Notes: a model not told the origin generated them from the sequence alone. Positions 8,846 through 17,792 are shown, counted from the first letter of the stretch. The stretch is DNA of 64,000 nucleotides from Pseudomonadota bacterium (GCA_023404095.1 JAEYDD010000053.1:39078-103077), one strand, 5' to 3'. Program-made: numbers and translations.

Positions 8846-9619
8846 ATGACAGAGAACGACAAGGACGCGCCGAAGGTTTTGCGCGAGACCGACGACCAGG
8901 CGCGCCGAATGGCCCGGGTGCTGCTGCGCTCGGCGCGCAGTGCCGCACTCGCCGTGCTCGAGCCGGAGACCGGTCATCCCTTTGCCAGCCGGGTTCTGAC
9001 GGGGATGGATATCGACGGCGTTCCGGTGATCCTGGTCTCGGCCCTTTCCGTCCATACGCAGGCGCTGCGGCGCGATCCCCGCTCCTCGCTCCTTGCCGGC
9101 GAACCCGGCAAGGGCGATCCCCTCGCCCATCCCCGTCTGACCGTCATCACCCGGGCCGAGGAAGTGGATCGCAACAGCGACGCACATGCCCGCCTGCGCG
9201 AACGTTTCGTCAGAAGGCATCCGAAGGCGCAACTCTACGTCGATTTTCCGGATTTCACCTTCTTCCGGCTTGTACCCCTGCGAGCCAATCTGAACGGTGG
9301 ATTTGGCAAGGCCTATCTGCTGGAGGCAGAAGACCTTCTGATTCGCTCAGCCGTTCGCGAAGCCCTTGCCGGCCGCGAAGCTGCCGCAATCGACCACATG
9401 AACAGCGACCATGCGGACGCCGCCGGAATCTATGCCAGCCACTATCTCGGCGCGAAGAAAGGCAACTGGGTCATCGCTGGAATCGATGCGGCCGGCATCG
9501 ACCTCGCGGCAGGCGACCAACTGAAACGCCTTGAATTCCAACAGGAATTGACCGATCCGATGCAGTTGCGCACGGTCCTGGCCGACCTGCTTCACGCCGC
9601 CCGCCCCCAACAAGGCTGA
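8846..9619 (+). CDS. HugZ/pyridoxamine-oxidase-like protein with DUF2470 domain
   Basis: A 257-residue cytoplasmic protein. Residues 15-160 resemble the split-barrel FMN-binding fold of the pyridoxamine 5'-phosphate oxidase superfamily, and residues 175-250 (starting EAAAIDHMNSDHADA) are the DUF2470 domain. This two-domain layout is that of HugZ-like haem-handling proteins, so haem binding or degradation is possible, but the key residues of true HugZ cannot be judged here. The ATG lies 7 bases after AGGCGAGG. It precedes nolR on the same strand by 128 bases. Confidence 0.85.
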   Translation: MTENDKDAPKVLRETDDQARRMARVLLRSARSAALAVLEPETGHPFASRVLTGMDIDGVPVILVSALSVHTQALRRDPRSSLLAGEPGKGDPLAHPRLTVITRAEEVDRNSDAHARLRERFVRRHPKAQLYVDFPDFTFFRLVPLRANLNGGFGKAYLLEAEDLLIRSAVREALAGREAAAIDHMNSDHADAAGIYASHYLGAKKGNWVIAGIDAAGIDLAAGDQLKRLEFQQELTDPMQLRTVLADLLHAARPQQG

Positions 9620-9674
9620 AGCACGAAACCGCTTCCGCGCCTACCCCCATTTCTGGCCCTTGATGTGTTTGGTT

Positions 9675-9690
9675 TTGTTTATATGCTAAC
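9675..9690 (-). promoter_or_regulatory. Candidate NolR operator upstream of nolR
   Basis: Read on the minus strand the sequence is GTTAG-N9-AA. The published NolR consensus is (A/T)TTAG-N9-A(T/A), so all but the first base fit. It lies about 60 bases before the nolR start, where autoregulation is expected. One short degenerate match is weak evidence. Confidence 0.35.
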
Positions 9691-9747
9691 AGTCGTACAG
9701 TACGGGACCGCACATATTGAATTTGATACGCATTGAAGGAGTTTCCA

Positions 9748-10083
9748 ATGGACACTTTTTCTGAAGACGAGCAAGCACAGGCGGAAGTTGCGACCAACTT
9801 CCTTTCGGCGGTGGCGAATCCCAAGCGCCTGCTGATCCTGAAGGTACTCGTCGGTGGAGAAATCGCTGTCGGCGCACTCGCACAGAAGGTCGGGCTCAGC
9901 CAGTCTGCCCTGTCCCAGCATCTGTCCAAGTTGCGCGCACAGAATCTCGTCTCCACGCGTCGTGACGCTCAGACGATCTATTATTCCAGCAAGTCGGAGG
10001 CAGTTCTGACCATTCTGGACGCGATCGACAGCATCTTCAGTGACGCGCTCCCCCGCGACAGCAGACAGCTGCGCTACGCCTGA
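9748..10083 (+). CDS. nolR: ArsR-family winged-helix regulator NolR
   Basis: A 111-residue ArsR/SmtB-type DNA-binding protein. The recognition-helix stretch GLSQSALSQHLSKLRAQNLV and the wing STRRDAQTIYY are the ones I know from Sinorhizobium NolR, which represses nod genes and affects conjugation, growth and symbiosis genes. No Cys metal site is present, as in NolR. The N- and C-terminal ends differ from S. meliloti NolR. The ATG at 9748 follows AAGGAG. A terminator ends the transcript just after the stop. Assignment to NolR rather than a paralogue is likely but not proven. Confidence 0.88.
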   Translation: MDTFSEDEQAQAEVATNFLSAVANPKRLLILKVLVGGEIAVGALAQKVGLSQSALSQHLSKLRAQNLVSTRRDAQTIYYSSKSEAVLTILDAIDSIFSDALPRDSRQLRYA

Positions 10084-10106
10084 GATCGACCTAAGAAGCC
10101 AATTCC

Positions 10107-10140
10107 AAACGCCCGGCGAAGCCACTTCGCCGGGCGTTTT
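10107..10140 (+). terminator. Rho-independent terminator of nolR
   Basis: Perfect inverted repeat AAACGCCCGGCGAA / TTCGCCGGGCGTTT with a 5-base loop followed by T's, 24 bases after the nolR stop. The flanking A-run means it could also work in the opposite direction. Confidence 0.85.
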
Positions 10141-10269
10141 CCCTTGTTGTTTGGTGCGCGCGCGGGCTGGGCGGACTTGACGGCGCACGCCGCTTCGATA
10201 GTTTGACCAACAGGTAAAAAAACCTGGCGGGAACTACTCCGCCAAGAAAACATGGCCCCGGAGATCCTC

Positions 10270-11595
10270 ATGTCCAATCGCCTGAACACCCCCAACGATA
10301 TGCGTGCCTTCTGGATGCCGTTCACGGCAAACCGGCAGTTCAAGAAGGAACCGCGCCTCTTCGTCAGCGCCAAGGACATGCACTACCAGACCCATGACGG
10401 GCGTGAGGTTCTTGACGGCACTGCTGGGCTTTGGTGCGTCAATGCCGGTCACTGCCGTCCGAAGATCACCGAGGCGATCCGCGAACAGGCGGGCGAACTC
10501 GACTATGCGCCCGCCTTCCAGCTCGGCCACCCGAAAGCCTTCGAGCTCGCCAACCGCCTGGTCGACATCGCCCCCGAAGGCATGAACCATGTTCTCTACA
10601 CCAATTCCGGTTCGGAATCGGTCGACACGGCACTGAAGGTCGCGCTTGCCTATCACCGCGCCAAGGGCGACGGTTCGCGCTTCCGCCTGATCGGCCGCGA
10701 ACGCGGCTATCACGGCGTCAACTTCGGCGGCATCTCCGTCGGCGGCATCGTCTCAAACCGCAAGATGTTCGGCACGCTCCTCACCGGCGTCGACCACATG
10801 CCCCACACCCACCTTCCGGAAAAGAACGCCTTTACCCGCGGCCAGCCGGAACATGGCGGCGACCTCGCCAGCGAACTCGAGCGCATCGTCACCCTGCACG
10901 ACGCCTCGACGATCGCCGCCGTCATCGTCGAGCCGGTCGCCGGCTCCACCGGCGTGCTGATCCCGCCGAAGGGCTACCTGCAGAAGCTGCGCGAGCTCTG
11001 CACGAAACACGGCATCCTGTTGATCTTCGATGAAGTCATCACCGGTTTCGGCCGCCTCGGCGCCCCGTTTGCCGCACAGTATTTCGACGTCAAGCCCGAT
11101 ATCATCACCACCGCCAAGGGCCTGACCAACGGCGTCATCCCGATGGGCGCCGTCTTCGTCACCTCGGAGATCCACGACGCCTTCATGAACGGCCCGGAAC
11201 ACCTGATCGAGTTCTTCCACGGCTACACCTATTCCGGCAATCCGATCGCGTCCGCCGCAGCCCTCGGCACCCTCGACACCTACAAGGAAGAGGGCCTTTT
11301 GACACGCGCCGCCCAACTCGCCTCCTACTGGGAGGACGGGCTCCATTCGCTGAAGGACTGCCCGAACGTCATCGACATCCGCAACATCGGCCTGATCGGC
11401 GCGATCGAGCTGTCGCCGATCGCCGGCGAACCGACCAAGCGCGCCTTCTCCGCCTTCCTCAAGGCCTATGAGCGAGGCCTGCTGATCCGCACCACCGGCG
11501 ACATCATCGCGTTGTCCCCGCCGCTGATCATCGAGAAGCACCATATCGACGAGCTGTTCGAGAAGCTGCGTGGCGTGCTGAAGGACAACATCTGA
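10270..11595 (+). CDS. Class III omega-amino acid:pyruvate aminotransferase
   Basis: A 441-residue PLP enzyme. The PLP lysine is K283 in TTAKGLTNG, preceded by the conserved IFDEVITGFGR. The N-terminal FWMPFTANRQFK and overall length match beta-alanine/omega-amino acid--pyruvate transaminases, which move an amino group from a terminal amine (beta-alanine, taurine-like or polyamine-derived substrates) to pyruvate. An in-frame ATG lies 18 bases upstream, but 10270 is preferred because GGAG sits 8 bases before it. Substrate cannot be fixed from sequence, and no catabolic partner is adjacent. Confidence 0.9.
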   Translation: MSNRLNTPNDMRAFWMPFTANRQFKKEPRLFVSAKDMHYQTHDGREVLDGTAGLWCVNAGHCRPKITEAIREQAGELDYAPAFQLGHPKAFELANRLVDIAPEGMNHVLYTNSGSESVDTALKVALAYHRAKGDGSRFRLIGRERGYHGVNFGGISVGGIVSNRKMFGTLLTGVDHMPHTHLPEKNAFTRGQPEHGGDLASELERIVTLHDASTIAAVIVEPVAGSTGVLIPPKGYLQKLRELCTKHGILLIFDEVITGFGRLGAPFAAQYFDVKPDIITTAKGLTNGVIPMGAVFVTSEIHDAFMNGPEHLIEFFHGYTYSGNPIASAAALGTLDTYKEEGLLTRAAQLASYWEDGLHSLKDCPNVIDIRNIGLIGAIELSPIAGEPTKRAFSAFLKAYERGLLIRTTGDIIALSPPLIIEKHHIDELFEKLRGVLKDNI

Positions 11596-11658
11596 CGCCG
11601 CGGCCCTGACATCGGCTCGGCAGCCGCCACATTGCGGCAAACCTTTCTAACGACGCGA

Positions 11659-11774
11659 CGTCATCCTCGGGCTTGTCCCGAGGATCCGGGGCGGTCCTGG
11701 AACCTTCTGAAAGGACGTTGCACCTTCGAATTCCCGGCAGCGTGGTGAAATGCTCGGGATGGGCCGGCATGACG
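11659..11774. repeat. Palindromic intergenic element with CGTCAT ends
   Basis: Left end CGTCATCCTCGGGCTTGTCC carries a perfect ATCCTCGGG/CCCGAGGAT hairpin (11663-11685). The right end (CTCGGGATGGGCCGGCATGACG) is an imperfect inverted copy of the left end. This format (cgtcatcctcgggcttg...) is a common noncoding repeat in alphaproteobacterial genomes. It lies between two convergent genes and encodes nothing. Confidence 0.6.
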
Positions 11775-11815
11775 GACGAGGAGCCGCGGGGCGACAACCC
11801 GAAACCGCCATGCCG

Positions 11816-12226
11816 CTAGAGGACCCGGTCCGCATCCGCCTTCGACGGCACCCAGCAGGCTTCCCGCCGCCCGAAGATCCGGTACCGGTTGCGCGCGATG
11901 AAGCGATAGAACGGATCGCGGATGACGCGCGGGACGAAGCGGAAGATCGTGGCAACCTTCCACGGCCAGCCAAGACCGGCATAGATCGCAAGAATGGCGT
12001 CGCTATCCCTCAGCATGGCGTCGCCATCGACGACGATGAGCGTTTCGGGTGCAGTCGGATCGATGCCGAAACGGCGGTAGAGAGCGGCCCCGGCCGGATT
12101 CTGCATCGAGGCGAGGCGGAAGCGCCTTGCCCGGTCGTGCCGCAACACGAATTGCGCATTGGCGCAGCAGAGGGCGCATTGCGCGTCGAAGACGATGATC
12201 GGACCGGCTGCAGTATCCTGCTTCAT
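11816..12226 (-). CDS. DCC-family (DUF393) thiol-disulfide-type protein
   Basis: A 136-residue protein of the DUF393 family, recognised by the N-terminal IVFDAQCALCCANAQFVL with the D-x-x-C-x-x-C motif that names the DCC group. Family members have a thioredoxin-like arrangement and are presumed oxidoreductases, but no reaction is established. The ATG at 12226 has AGGA 8 bases upstream; the open frame extends 12 codons further without support. It is a monocistronic, minus-strand gene between convergent and divergent neighbours. Confidence 0.85.
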   Translation of the reverse strand: MKQDTAAGPIIVFDAQCALCCANAQFVLRHDRARRFRLASMQNPAGAALYRRFGIDPTAPETLIVVDGDAMLRDSDAILAIYAGLGWPWKVATIFRFVPRVIRDPFYRFIARNRYRIFGRREACWVPSKADADRVL

Positions 12227-12485
12227 GAAAGCGATCCTATTTCGGCAGGGAACTACCTTCAACCGTCAGTCGACAGGACGGCGGCAAGCATTCAGTCGCA
12301 TGCCGCATGCGGCTTCAGCGGCCAGAAGGCGACACGCGTCGGCGAGGTTCGGATTTTCTGCCGGAGAGATTTGAAACGACTGGCATTTGCTGCATTGTTG
12401 CGGTCTGTCATTACTGCCCGCCACCAGGCCGCACCGGCGGCCGGCCCCGGTTCGATCGCCGGGTGGCCATCCAGAAAGGAAGCTC

Positions 12486-13355
12486 ATGTCCAGGCTCACC
12501 CGCATTCAAAGCGAAGCCCTCGCCGTGGACGTGTCCACCCTCGGCGCCGAGATGCAGTCGCTGACCACGCGAGACGGACGACAATGGCTGTGGCATGGCG
12601 ACGCCGCCTGGTGGTCTGGCCGCGCGCCGCTTCTCTTCCCGATCGTCGGCAAGGCGCCCGACGACAGGGTGGCGATCGGTGGCGCGCGCTACCCGATGAA
12701 GCAGCACGGCTTTGCCCGGCGCAGCGAATTCGCCCTGGCACAGTCCGGCAAAGACTTCTGCCGGCACGAACTGAAGGCCAGCGCCGAGACGCGGGCCGCC
12801 TATCCCTTCGATTTCTCACTGGTACTGGAGCACCGCCTCGACGGAGCAGTTCTCTCCTTGACCGCCACCGTGACGAACGAGGGCACCGACATGATGCCCT
12901 ACGGCATCGGCTTTCACCCCGCCTTCCTCTGGCCGCTGCCGGGCGGCGAAGGCAAACCGCACACTGTCACGCTCGGCAACGGCGCAGAGCCGCCGCTAAC
13001 AAGGCTGCATGACGGGCTCCTGGCCGCCGACCACCTCCCCTCGCCCTTCCATGCCGGCCGCCTCACGCTGGAACCCGGCTTCTTCGAGGCCGACGCCATG
13101 ATCTTCCCGGAAGGCACTGGCTCCGAGCTGATTTATGCCGCAACCGGGGGGCCGAGCCTCAAGTTTCGCTTCGAAAACCTTCCCAATCTGGCCCTGTGGC
13201 AGAAGCCGGGCGCCCCGTTCCTCTGCATCGAACCCTGGCACGGCATGGCCGCCCATGCCGGCGGCACCGCCGAACTGACCGAGCGCCCCTTCACCACCGC
13301 GCTGGCAGCAGGGGAAAGTGCAAACTACGGCTTTTCGGTCGAACTGCCCACGTGA
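12486..13355 (+). CDS. Aldose 1-epimerase family protein (LacX-like)
   Basis: A 289-residue galactose-mutarotase-fold protein. The conserved family features seen are KQHGFARRSEF (His region), GIGFHPAF and the late PGAPFLCIEPWHG. The last pattern is typical of the LacX-like subgroup rather than classical GalM, so the substrate may be a hexose or hexose-phosphate anomer and is not certain. The ATG at 12486 follows AAAGGAAGC. No signal peptide is visible, so it is cytoplasmic. Confidence 0.88.
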   Translation: MSRLTRIQSEALAVDVSTLGAEMQSLTTRDGRQWLWHGDAAWWSGRAPLLFPIVGKAPDDRVAIGGARYPMKQHGFARRSEFALAQSGKDFCRHELKASAETRAAYPFDFSLVLEHRLDGAVLSLTATVTNEGTDMMPYGIGFHPAFLWPLPGGEGKPHTVTLGNGAEPPLTRLHDGLLAADHLPSPFHAGRLTLEPGFFEADAMIFPEGTGSELIYAATGGPSLKFRFENLPNLALWQKPGAPFLCIEPWHGMAAHAGGTAELTERPFTTALAAGESANYGFSVELPT

Positions 13356-13432
13356 GATAGTGGTCTTGGCCCGCTGTCGCCTTGACCGGGCACCCTTGCA
13401 TTGTCGGAAGACACCGAAATCCGGAGACCGCC

Positions 13433-15127
13433 ATGACCGACTTGGAACGCCGCATCGACCAGGGCACGGGGCGCGACCCCGCCGACATCGTGCTCAAGGG
13501 CGGCCGGTTCTTCGACCTCGTTACCGGTGAACTCGTCGCCTCCGACATCGCGATTTGCGGCGAACGGATCGTCGGCACCTGCGAGGCCTATGAGGGGCGC
13601 GAGGAGATCGATATTTCCGGCTGCATCGTCGTTCCGGGCTTCATCGACACCCACCTGCACATCGAAAGCTCACTCGTCACCCCGCACGAGTTCGACCGCT
13701 GCGTGCTGCCGCATGGCGTGACGACGGCGATCTGCGATCCGCACGAGATCGCCAACGTGCTTGGCGAAGACGGCATCCGGTACTTCCTCGATTCCGCCGA
13801 ACGAACGATCATGGATATCCGCGTTCAGCTGTCGAGCTGCGTGCCGGCGACGCATCTGGAAACCTCTGGCGCCGACCTGCCGGTCGAAAAACTCCTCCCC
13901 TTCCGCCACCATCCGAAAGTGATCGGGTTGGCCGAGTTCATGAATTTTCCCGGCGTGATCCACAAGGACCCGGGCTGCATGGCCAAGCTCGAAGCCTTCC
14001 AGGGTGGCCATATCGACGGCCACGCGCCGCTGCTCTCCGGCCGCGATCTCAACGGCTATCTCTCAGCCGGCATCCGCACCGACCACGAATGCACATCCGC
14101 CGAGGAGGCGCTGGAAAAGATCAGGAAGGGCATGCACATCCTGATCCGCGAGGGTTCCGTGTCGAAGGACCTGCTGGCGCTGATGCCGCTCTTCACCGAA
14201 CGGCTGTCACCCTTCATCGCGCTGTGCACCGACGACCGCAACCCGCTCGACATCGCCGAGCAGGGTCATCTCGACCACATGATCCGCACCGCCATCGCCC
14301 ATGGCCGCGCCCCGCTTGCCGTCTACCGCGCCGCCTCGATCTCGGCGGCGAATGCCTTCGGCCTGCACGACCGCGGGCTGATCGCACCCGGCTGGCGGGC
14401 CGACCTCGTCGTCATCGACACGCTAGAGGATTGTCGCGCCGACATGGTCTTTTCGGCCGGCCGCCGCGTCAGCGACGCGCTGTTTGCCGGTCGCAAGCCT
14501 GTTGAACCCGTCGGCCTCGACAGCGTCAGGGCAAGGGAGGTGAAGGCCGCGCATTTCGCCGTGCCGGTGACGGAAGGCGAGACGCCTGTCATCGGCGTCC
14601 TGCCGGGCAAGATCATCACCGAGCATCGTCGCTTTCGCCTGCCGGCAAAGGGTAACCAGACGGACGTCGATCTCGCATCCGACATCATCAAGGTCGCCGT
14701 CATCGAGCGGCACGGCAGGAACGGCAACCACGCCAACGGCTTCGTCCAGGGGTTCGGCCTGAAGAAGGGCGCCATCGCCTCGACCGTCGGGCATGACAGC
14801 CACAACATCTGCGTGGTCGGCGTCGACGAGGATGACATGGCCTTTGCCGCAAACCGCCTGGGCGAGATCGGCGGCGGCTTCGTCGTCGTCGAGGGCGGCA
14901 GGGTCACCGGCGAGATCGCGCTCCCCGTCGCCGGACTGATGAGCCTCGAGCCGTTCGAGGTGGTCCGCGATACGCTGCATCATCTCCGCCAGGCGGCCCT
15001 CGCGCTCGGTGCGACGCTGGAGGAGCCCTTCCTGCAACTCGCTTTTCTGCCGCTGCCGGTCATCCCCCACCTGAAGATTTCCGACCGCGGCATGGTCGAC
15101 GTTGACCGGTTCGAACTGATCGGGTGA
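13433..15127 (+). CDS. ade: Adenine deaminase
   Basis: A 564-residue metal-dependent amidohydrolase converting adenine to hypoxanthine and ammonia. PGFIDTHLHIESSLVTP near residues 68-84 contains the HxH metal ligands, and the following HGVTTAICDPHEIANV is typical of bacterial adenine deaminases. The C-terminal domain holds the conserved ATVGHDSHN-like stretch (ASTVGHDSHNICVVG). The ATG at 13433 follows CCGGAGACCGCC; an upstream in-frame ATG lacks a binding site. Its product can enter the xanthine dehydrogenase/purine catabolic genes found 22 kb further on. The stop overlaps the next small gene. Confidence 0.93.
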   Translation: MTDLERRIDQGTGRDPADIVLKGGRFFDLVTGELVASDIAICGERIVGTCEAYEGREEIDISGCIVVPGFIDTHLHIESSLVTPHEFDRCVLPHGVTTAICDPHEIANVLGEDGIRYFLDSAERTIMDIRVQLSSCVPATHLETSGADLPVEKLLPFRHHPKVIGLAEFMNFPGVIHKDPGCMAKLEAFQGGHIDGHAPLLSGRDLNGYLSAGIRTDHECTSAEEALEKIRKGMHILIREGSVSKDLLALMPLFTERLSPFIALCTDDRNPLDIAEQGHLDHMIRTAIAHGRAPLAVYRAASISAANAFGLHDRGLIAPGWRADLVVIDTLEDCRADMVFSAGRRVSDALFAGRKPVEPVGLDSVRAREVKAAHFAVPVTEGETPVIGVLPGKIITEHRRFRLPAKGNQTDVDLASDIIKVAVIERHGRNGNHANGFVQGFGLKKGAIASTVGHDSHNICVVGVDEDDMAFAANRLGEIGGGFVVVEGGRVTGEIALPVAGLMSLEPFEVVRDTLHHLRQAALALGATLEEPFLQLAFLPLPVIPHLKISDRGMVDVDRFELIG

Positions 15128-15378
15128 GCAGGATGCCGGTTGTCTTTCGGATTGGTGCATTCACCTTTTTCTTCTACTCGAACGAAGGCGATCCCAGAGA
15201 GCCGCTTCACATCCATGTCCGCAGTTCAGGCGCTGAGGCGAAAGTATGGCTTGATCCCACTATCGGCATCGCCGACAGCCGCGGCTTCAACGCGAAAGAG
15301 CTCTCTGTTATCATCCGTCACGTCATCGACAACCGCGAGATCATCCGGAGCGCATGGAATGAACATTTTGGCGACTGA
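15124..15378 (+). CDS. DUF4160 small protein
   Basis: An 84-residue protein with the DUF4160 signature: RIGAFTFFFYSNEGDPREPLHIHVR, with HIHV near residue 30, then an acidic/basic helix and a C-terminal SAWNEHF. It starts either at GTG 15124, overlapping the ade stop, or at ATG 15133. It overlaps the next gene by 20 bases. DUF4160 genes are usually paired with DUF2442 genes and have been suggested to form toxin-antitoxin-like modules. That function is not proven. Confidence 0.8.
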   Translation: MSRMPVVFRIGAFTFFFYSNEGDPREPLHIHVRSSGAEAKVWLDPTIGIADSRGFNAKELSVIIRHVIDNREIIRSAWNEHFGD

Positions 15379-15604
15379 CGTCCGCTTCGATGACGACACG
15401 ATGTGGGTTGATCTTGACGACGGCCGCACGCTCGGCGTTCCGCTTGCATGGTTTCCCCGCCTCCTGGCCGCATCCGCCGATGACCGTGGCCAATATGAAA
15501 TCAGCCCCGGCGGCCTTCATTGGGACAAGCTGGATGAGGACATATCCATCGCCGGACTTTTGGCCGGCCGTGGCGACATGACGCGCAAACGCCCCGCGGC
15601 CTGA
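15359..15604 (+). CDS. DUF2442 small protein, partner of DUF4160
   Basis: An 81-residue protein with the DUF2442 layout: a short beta-rich core (VWVDLDDGRTLGVPLAWFPRL-like) and the late GGLHWDKLDEDISIAGLL, which is the best-conserved part of the family. The ATG at 15359 lies inside the end of the DUF4160 gene in another frame, so the two are translationally coupled. The pair resembles a two-component toxin-antitoxin or regulatory unit; which partner would be toxic cannot be told. Confidence 0.8.
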   Translation: MNILATDVRFDDDTMWVDLDDGRTLGVPLAWFPRLLAASADDRGQYEISPGGLHWDKLDEDISIAGLLAGRGDMTRKRPAA

Positions 15605-15625
15605 GTTTGGATCGGAAAGCTCGAG

Positions 15626-15823
15626 ATGTCGAAGCTTGAGATGACTGAGAAGGCCCTGCGGCGCTCGGCACGGCAGTGGGACGAGGCTTTCGAACGCGAC
15701 GCCCTCTCGCACGAGACCCTGTGGAAACTTGCGGACGAAGCTCTGGAGCATCGCGCGGGCAGAACGACAGCGCTCTTCAAGCCGACCGGCAGTCCCTCCG
15801 CAGACGACAAGCTTCTGAAGTAA
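15626..15823 (+). CDS. Unknown 65-aa charged protein, third gene of the small-gene trio
   Basis: A 65-residue hydrophilic, helical protein without recognisable motif. It starts 21 bases after the DUF2442 stop on the same strand, with an AAAGCTCGAG stretch as a poor binding site, and ends 2 bases before the convergent alpha-glucosidase gene. Codon usage is ordinary. It may belong to the DUF4160/DUF2442 unit. Being short, it could also be a chance frame, so confidence is moderate. Confidence 0.55.
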   Translation: MSKLEMTEKALRRSARQWDEAFERDALSHETLWKLADEALEHRAGRTTALFKPTGSPSADDKLLK

Positions 15824-15825
15824 CC

Positions 15826-17472
15826 TCAAGCAAGCCGAACGCAGGCCATGTCGAGCGGCGAAAGCTCGATCGCGCCTCCGCTCAACCTGCCGCCAAAGCC
15901 GGGTACGGCGACGCTTTCTCCGAGAGCCATAGAAGAAGGCGGCGAGAATTGCGCCTTCGCCCGCGTCAGGTTGAACACGAACAGCAGCGTCTCCGCCCCC
16001 TTTTCGCGCGTAAACGCCAGGATGTCCTGGTTGGATGCGACGAAGGCCATGTCGCCGTCGTGGAGGGCGGCGTGCGCCTTCCGGAAGGCGAGCGTGTCGC
16101 GGTAGTGATTCAGCACCGAACCCGCGACCTTCTCCTGTGCGTCGGCGGCAAGCCGCGCGTGCTCCTCCGGAACCGGCAGCCACGGCCGGCCGGAGCTGAA
16201 GCCGGCATGCGGCTCGCCGGCGCTCCACGGCATCGGCGTGCGGCAGCCGTCACGGCCCTTGAAGGCCGGCCAGAAGCGGATGCCATAGGGGTCGCGCAAG
16301 TCTTCGAAGGCAAGCTCTGCCTCGGGCAGGCCGAGCTCCTCGCCCTGGTAGAGGCAGATCGTTCCGCGCAACGTGGAAAGCAGCGTGATCGCCAGCCGCG
16401 CCACGCGCTCGCGCTCCTCCGGCGTGTCGGCGAAGCGGCTGACATGGCGGACGACATCGTGGTTGGAAAACGCCCAGCAGACCCAGCCATCCGTCACTGC
16501 CTTCTGAAAGCCTTCGATGCACTTCCTGATATAGGAGGCGGAAAAATCCGGCCCCAGCAGATCGAAGGTGTAGCACATGTGCAGCTTGTCACCGCCGCTC
16601 GTATATTCCGCCACCGTCTTCAGAGACCGTGCGCCGTCACCGACCTCGCCCACGGTCGTGCGGTCATCGTAGTCATCGAGAAGCCTTCGCACCTTCTGTA
16701 GAAAGCTGACGTTTTCAGGCTGCGTCTTGTCAAAACGGTGCGCCTGCATGCCGTAGGGATTGACGTCGGGTGCATCGAGGCCGGCCTCGTCCGAATCCGG
16801 CTCGTGCGGCGGGTTGTCCCTCAGTTTCGCGTCGTGGAAGTAATAGTTCACCGTATCGAGGCGGAAGCCGTCGACGCCGCGGTCGAGCCAGAAGCGCATG
16901 GTCTCCAACACCGCCTCCTGGACCTTCGGGTTGTGGAAGTTCAGGTCGGGCTGGGAGGCGAGGAAATTGTGCATGTAATACTGGCGGCGCACGCCGTCCC
17001 ATTCCCAGGCCGGACCGCCGAACACCGAAAGCCAGTTGTTCGGCGCAGTCCCGTCCTTCTTGGGTTCCGCCCAGACATACCAGTCCGCCCTGTCGTTGTC
17101 GCGGCTCGACCGGCTCTCCCGGAACCATGGATGCTGGTCGGAGGTGTGCGAGATCACCTGGTCGACGATCACCTTCATTCCCAGCCGGTGCGCCTCGGCC
17201 AGCATCTCGTCGAAGTCGGCGAGCGATCCGAACATCGGATCCACGTCGCAATAGTCGGAAACGTCGTAGCCCATGTCCGCCATCGGCGACCTGAAGAACG
17301 GCGACAGCCAGATCGCGTCCACGCCGAGCCCTGCGATGTGCCCGAGCCGCCGCTTCACCCCCTGGAGATCGCCGATGCCGTCGCCTGTCGTGTCCTGGTA
17401 GGACCGGGGATAGACCTGATAGATCACCGCACCCCGCCACCAGTCGGCGGCCGTCGTCTTCGAAGCGGTCAT
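15826..17472 (-). CDS. aglA: GH13 alpha-glucosidase
   Basis: A 548-residue cytoplasmic glycoside hydrolase family 13 enzyme. The catalytic Asp lies in GVDGFRLDTVNYYFHD, the acid/base Glu in TTVGEVGD and the transition-state Asp in AFSNHDVVRH. The N-terminal WWRGAVIYQVYPRSYQD is the typical barrel start. Length and motifs fit the rhizobial AglA alpha-glucosidase acting on sucrose, maltose or trehalose-like sugars. The ATG at 17472 is chosen because the conserved fold starts there; the frame is open upstream. Unlike the S. meliloti agl operon, no sugar ABC transporter genes adjoin, so the symbol is tentative. Confidence 0.88.
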   Translation of the reverse strand: MTASKTTAADWWRGAVIYQVYPRSYQDTTGDGIGDLQGVKRRLGHIAGLGVDAIWLSPFFRSPMADMGYDVSDYCDVDPMFGSLADFDEMLAEAHRLGMKVIVDQVISHTSDQHPWFRESRSSRDNDRADWYVWAEPKKDGTAPNNWLSVFGGPAWEWDGVRRQYYMHNFLASQPDLNFHNPKVQEAVLETMRFWLDRGVDGFRLDTVNYYFHDAKLRDNPPHEPDSDEAGLDAPDVNPYGMQAHRFDKTQPENVSFLQKVRRLLDDYDDRTTVGEVGDGARSLKTVAEYTSGGDKLHMCYTFDLLGPDFSASYIRKCIEGFQKAVTDGWVCWAFSNHDVVRHVSRFADTPEERERVARLAITLLSTLRGTICLYQGEELGLPEAELAFEDLRDPYGIRFWPAFKGRDGCRTPMPWSAGEPHAGFSSGRPWLPVPEEHARLAADAQEKVAGSVLNHYRDTLAFRKAHAALHDGDMAFVASNQDILAFTREKGAETLLFVFNLTRAKAQFSPPSSMALGESVAVPGFGGRLSGGAIELSPLDMACVRLA

Positions 17473-17792
17473 GCAAGGCTCCCCGAGAATGTTGCTTGTC
17501 AATGTGTAACGAGCGGCTTCCGGCACGTAAACAAGCAAACCTGCGGGAAGCTGCGGAGCAGCGCAGCCTGCCGGCGGACGTTGACGGCCACGTCGCGGTT
17601 GACGCCCACTCCTGACGCAAGGATGATGCAACCCGATCGAAGCTGGAGCCTCGAAAGAACGGAGCCGCCATTGCACGGCCCGTATCCGGCCAGGCTTGAG
17701 CCGGCCGGCATCCTGAAGCGGAAGCGCGGCCGATCGGATTTCCCGTCGAAATGCAGCGATACCAGCTGCGGTCAGCCGGAAAGGGCGAGACT
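17473..17792. other. Divergent intergenic region, no clear element
   Basis: A 320-base stretch between the divergent alpha-glucosidase and dehydrogenase genes. It must hold both promoters. I see no convincing sigma-70 pair, no conserved small frame, and only a GC-rich partial hairpin near 17541-17575. Confidence 0.4.
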
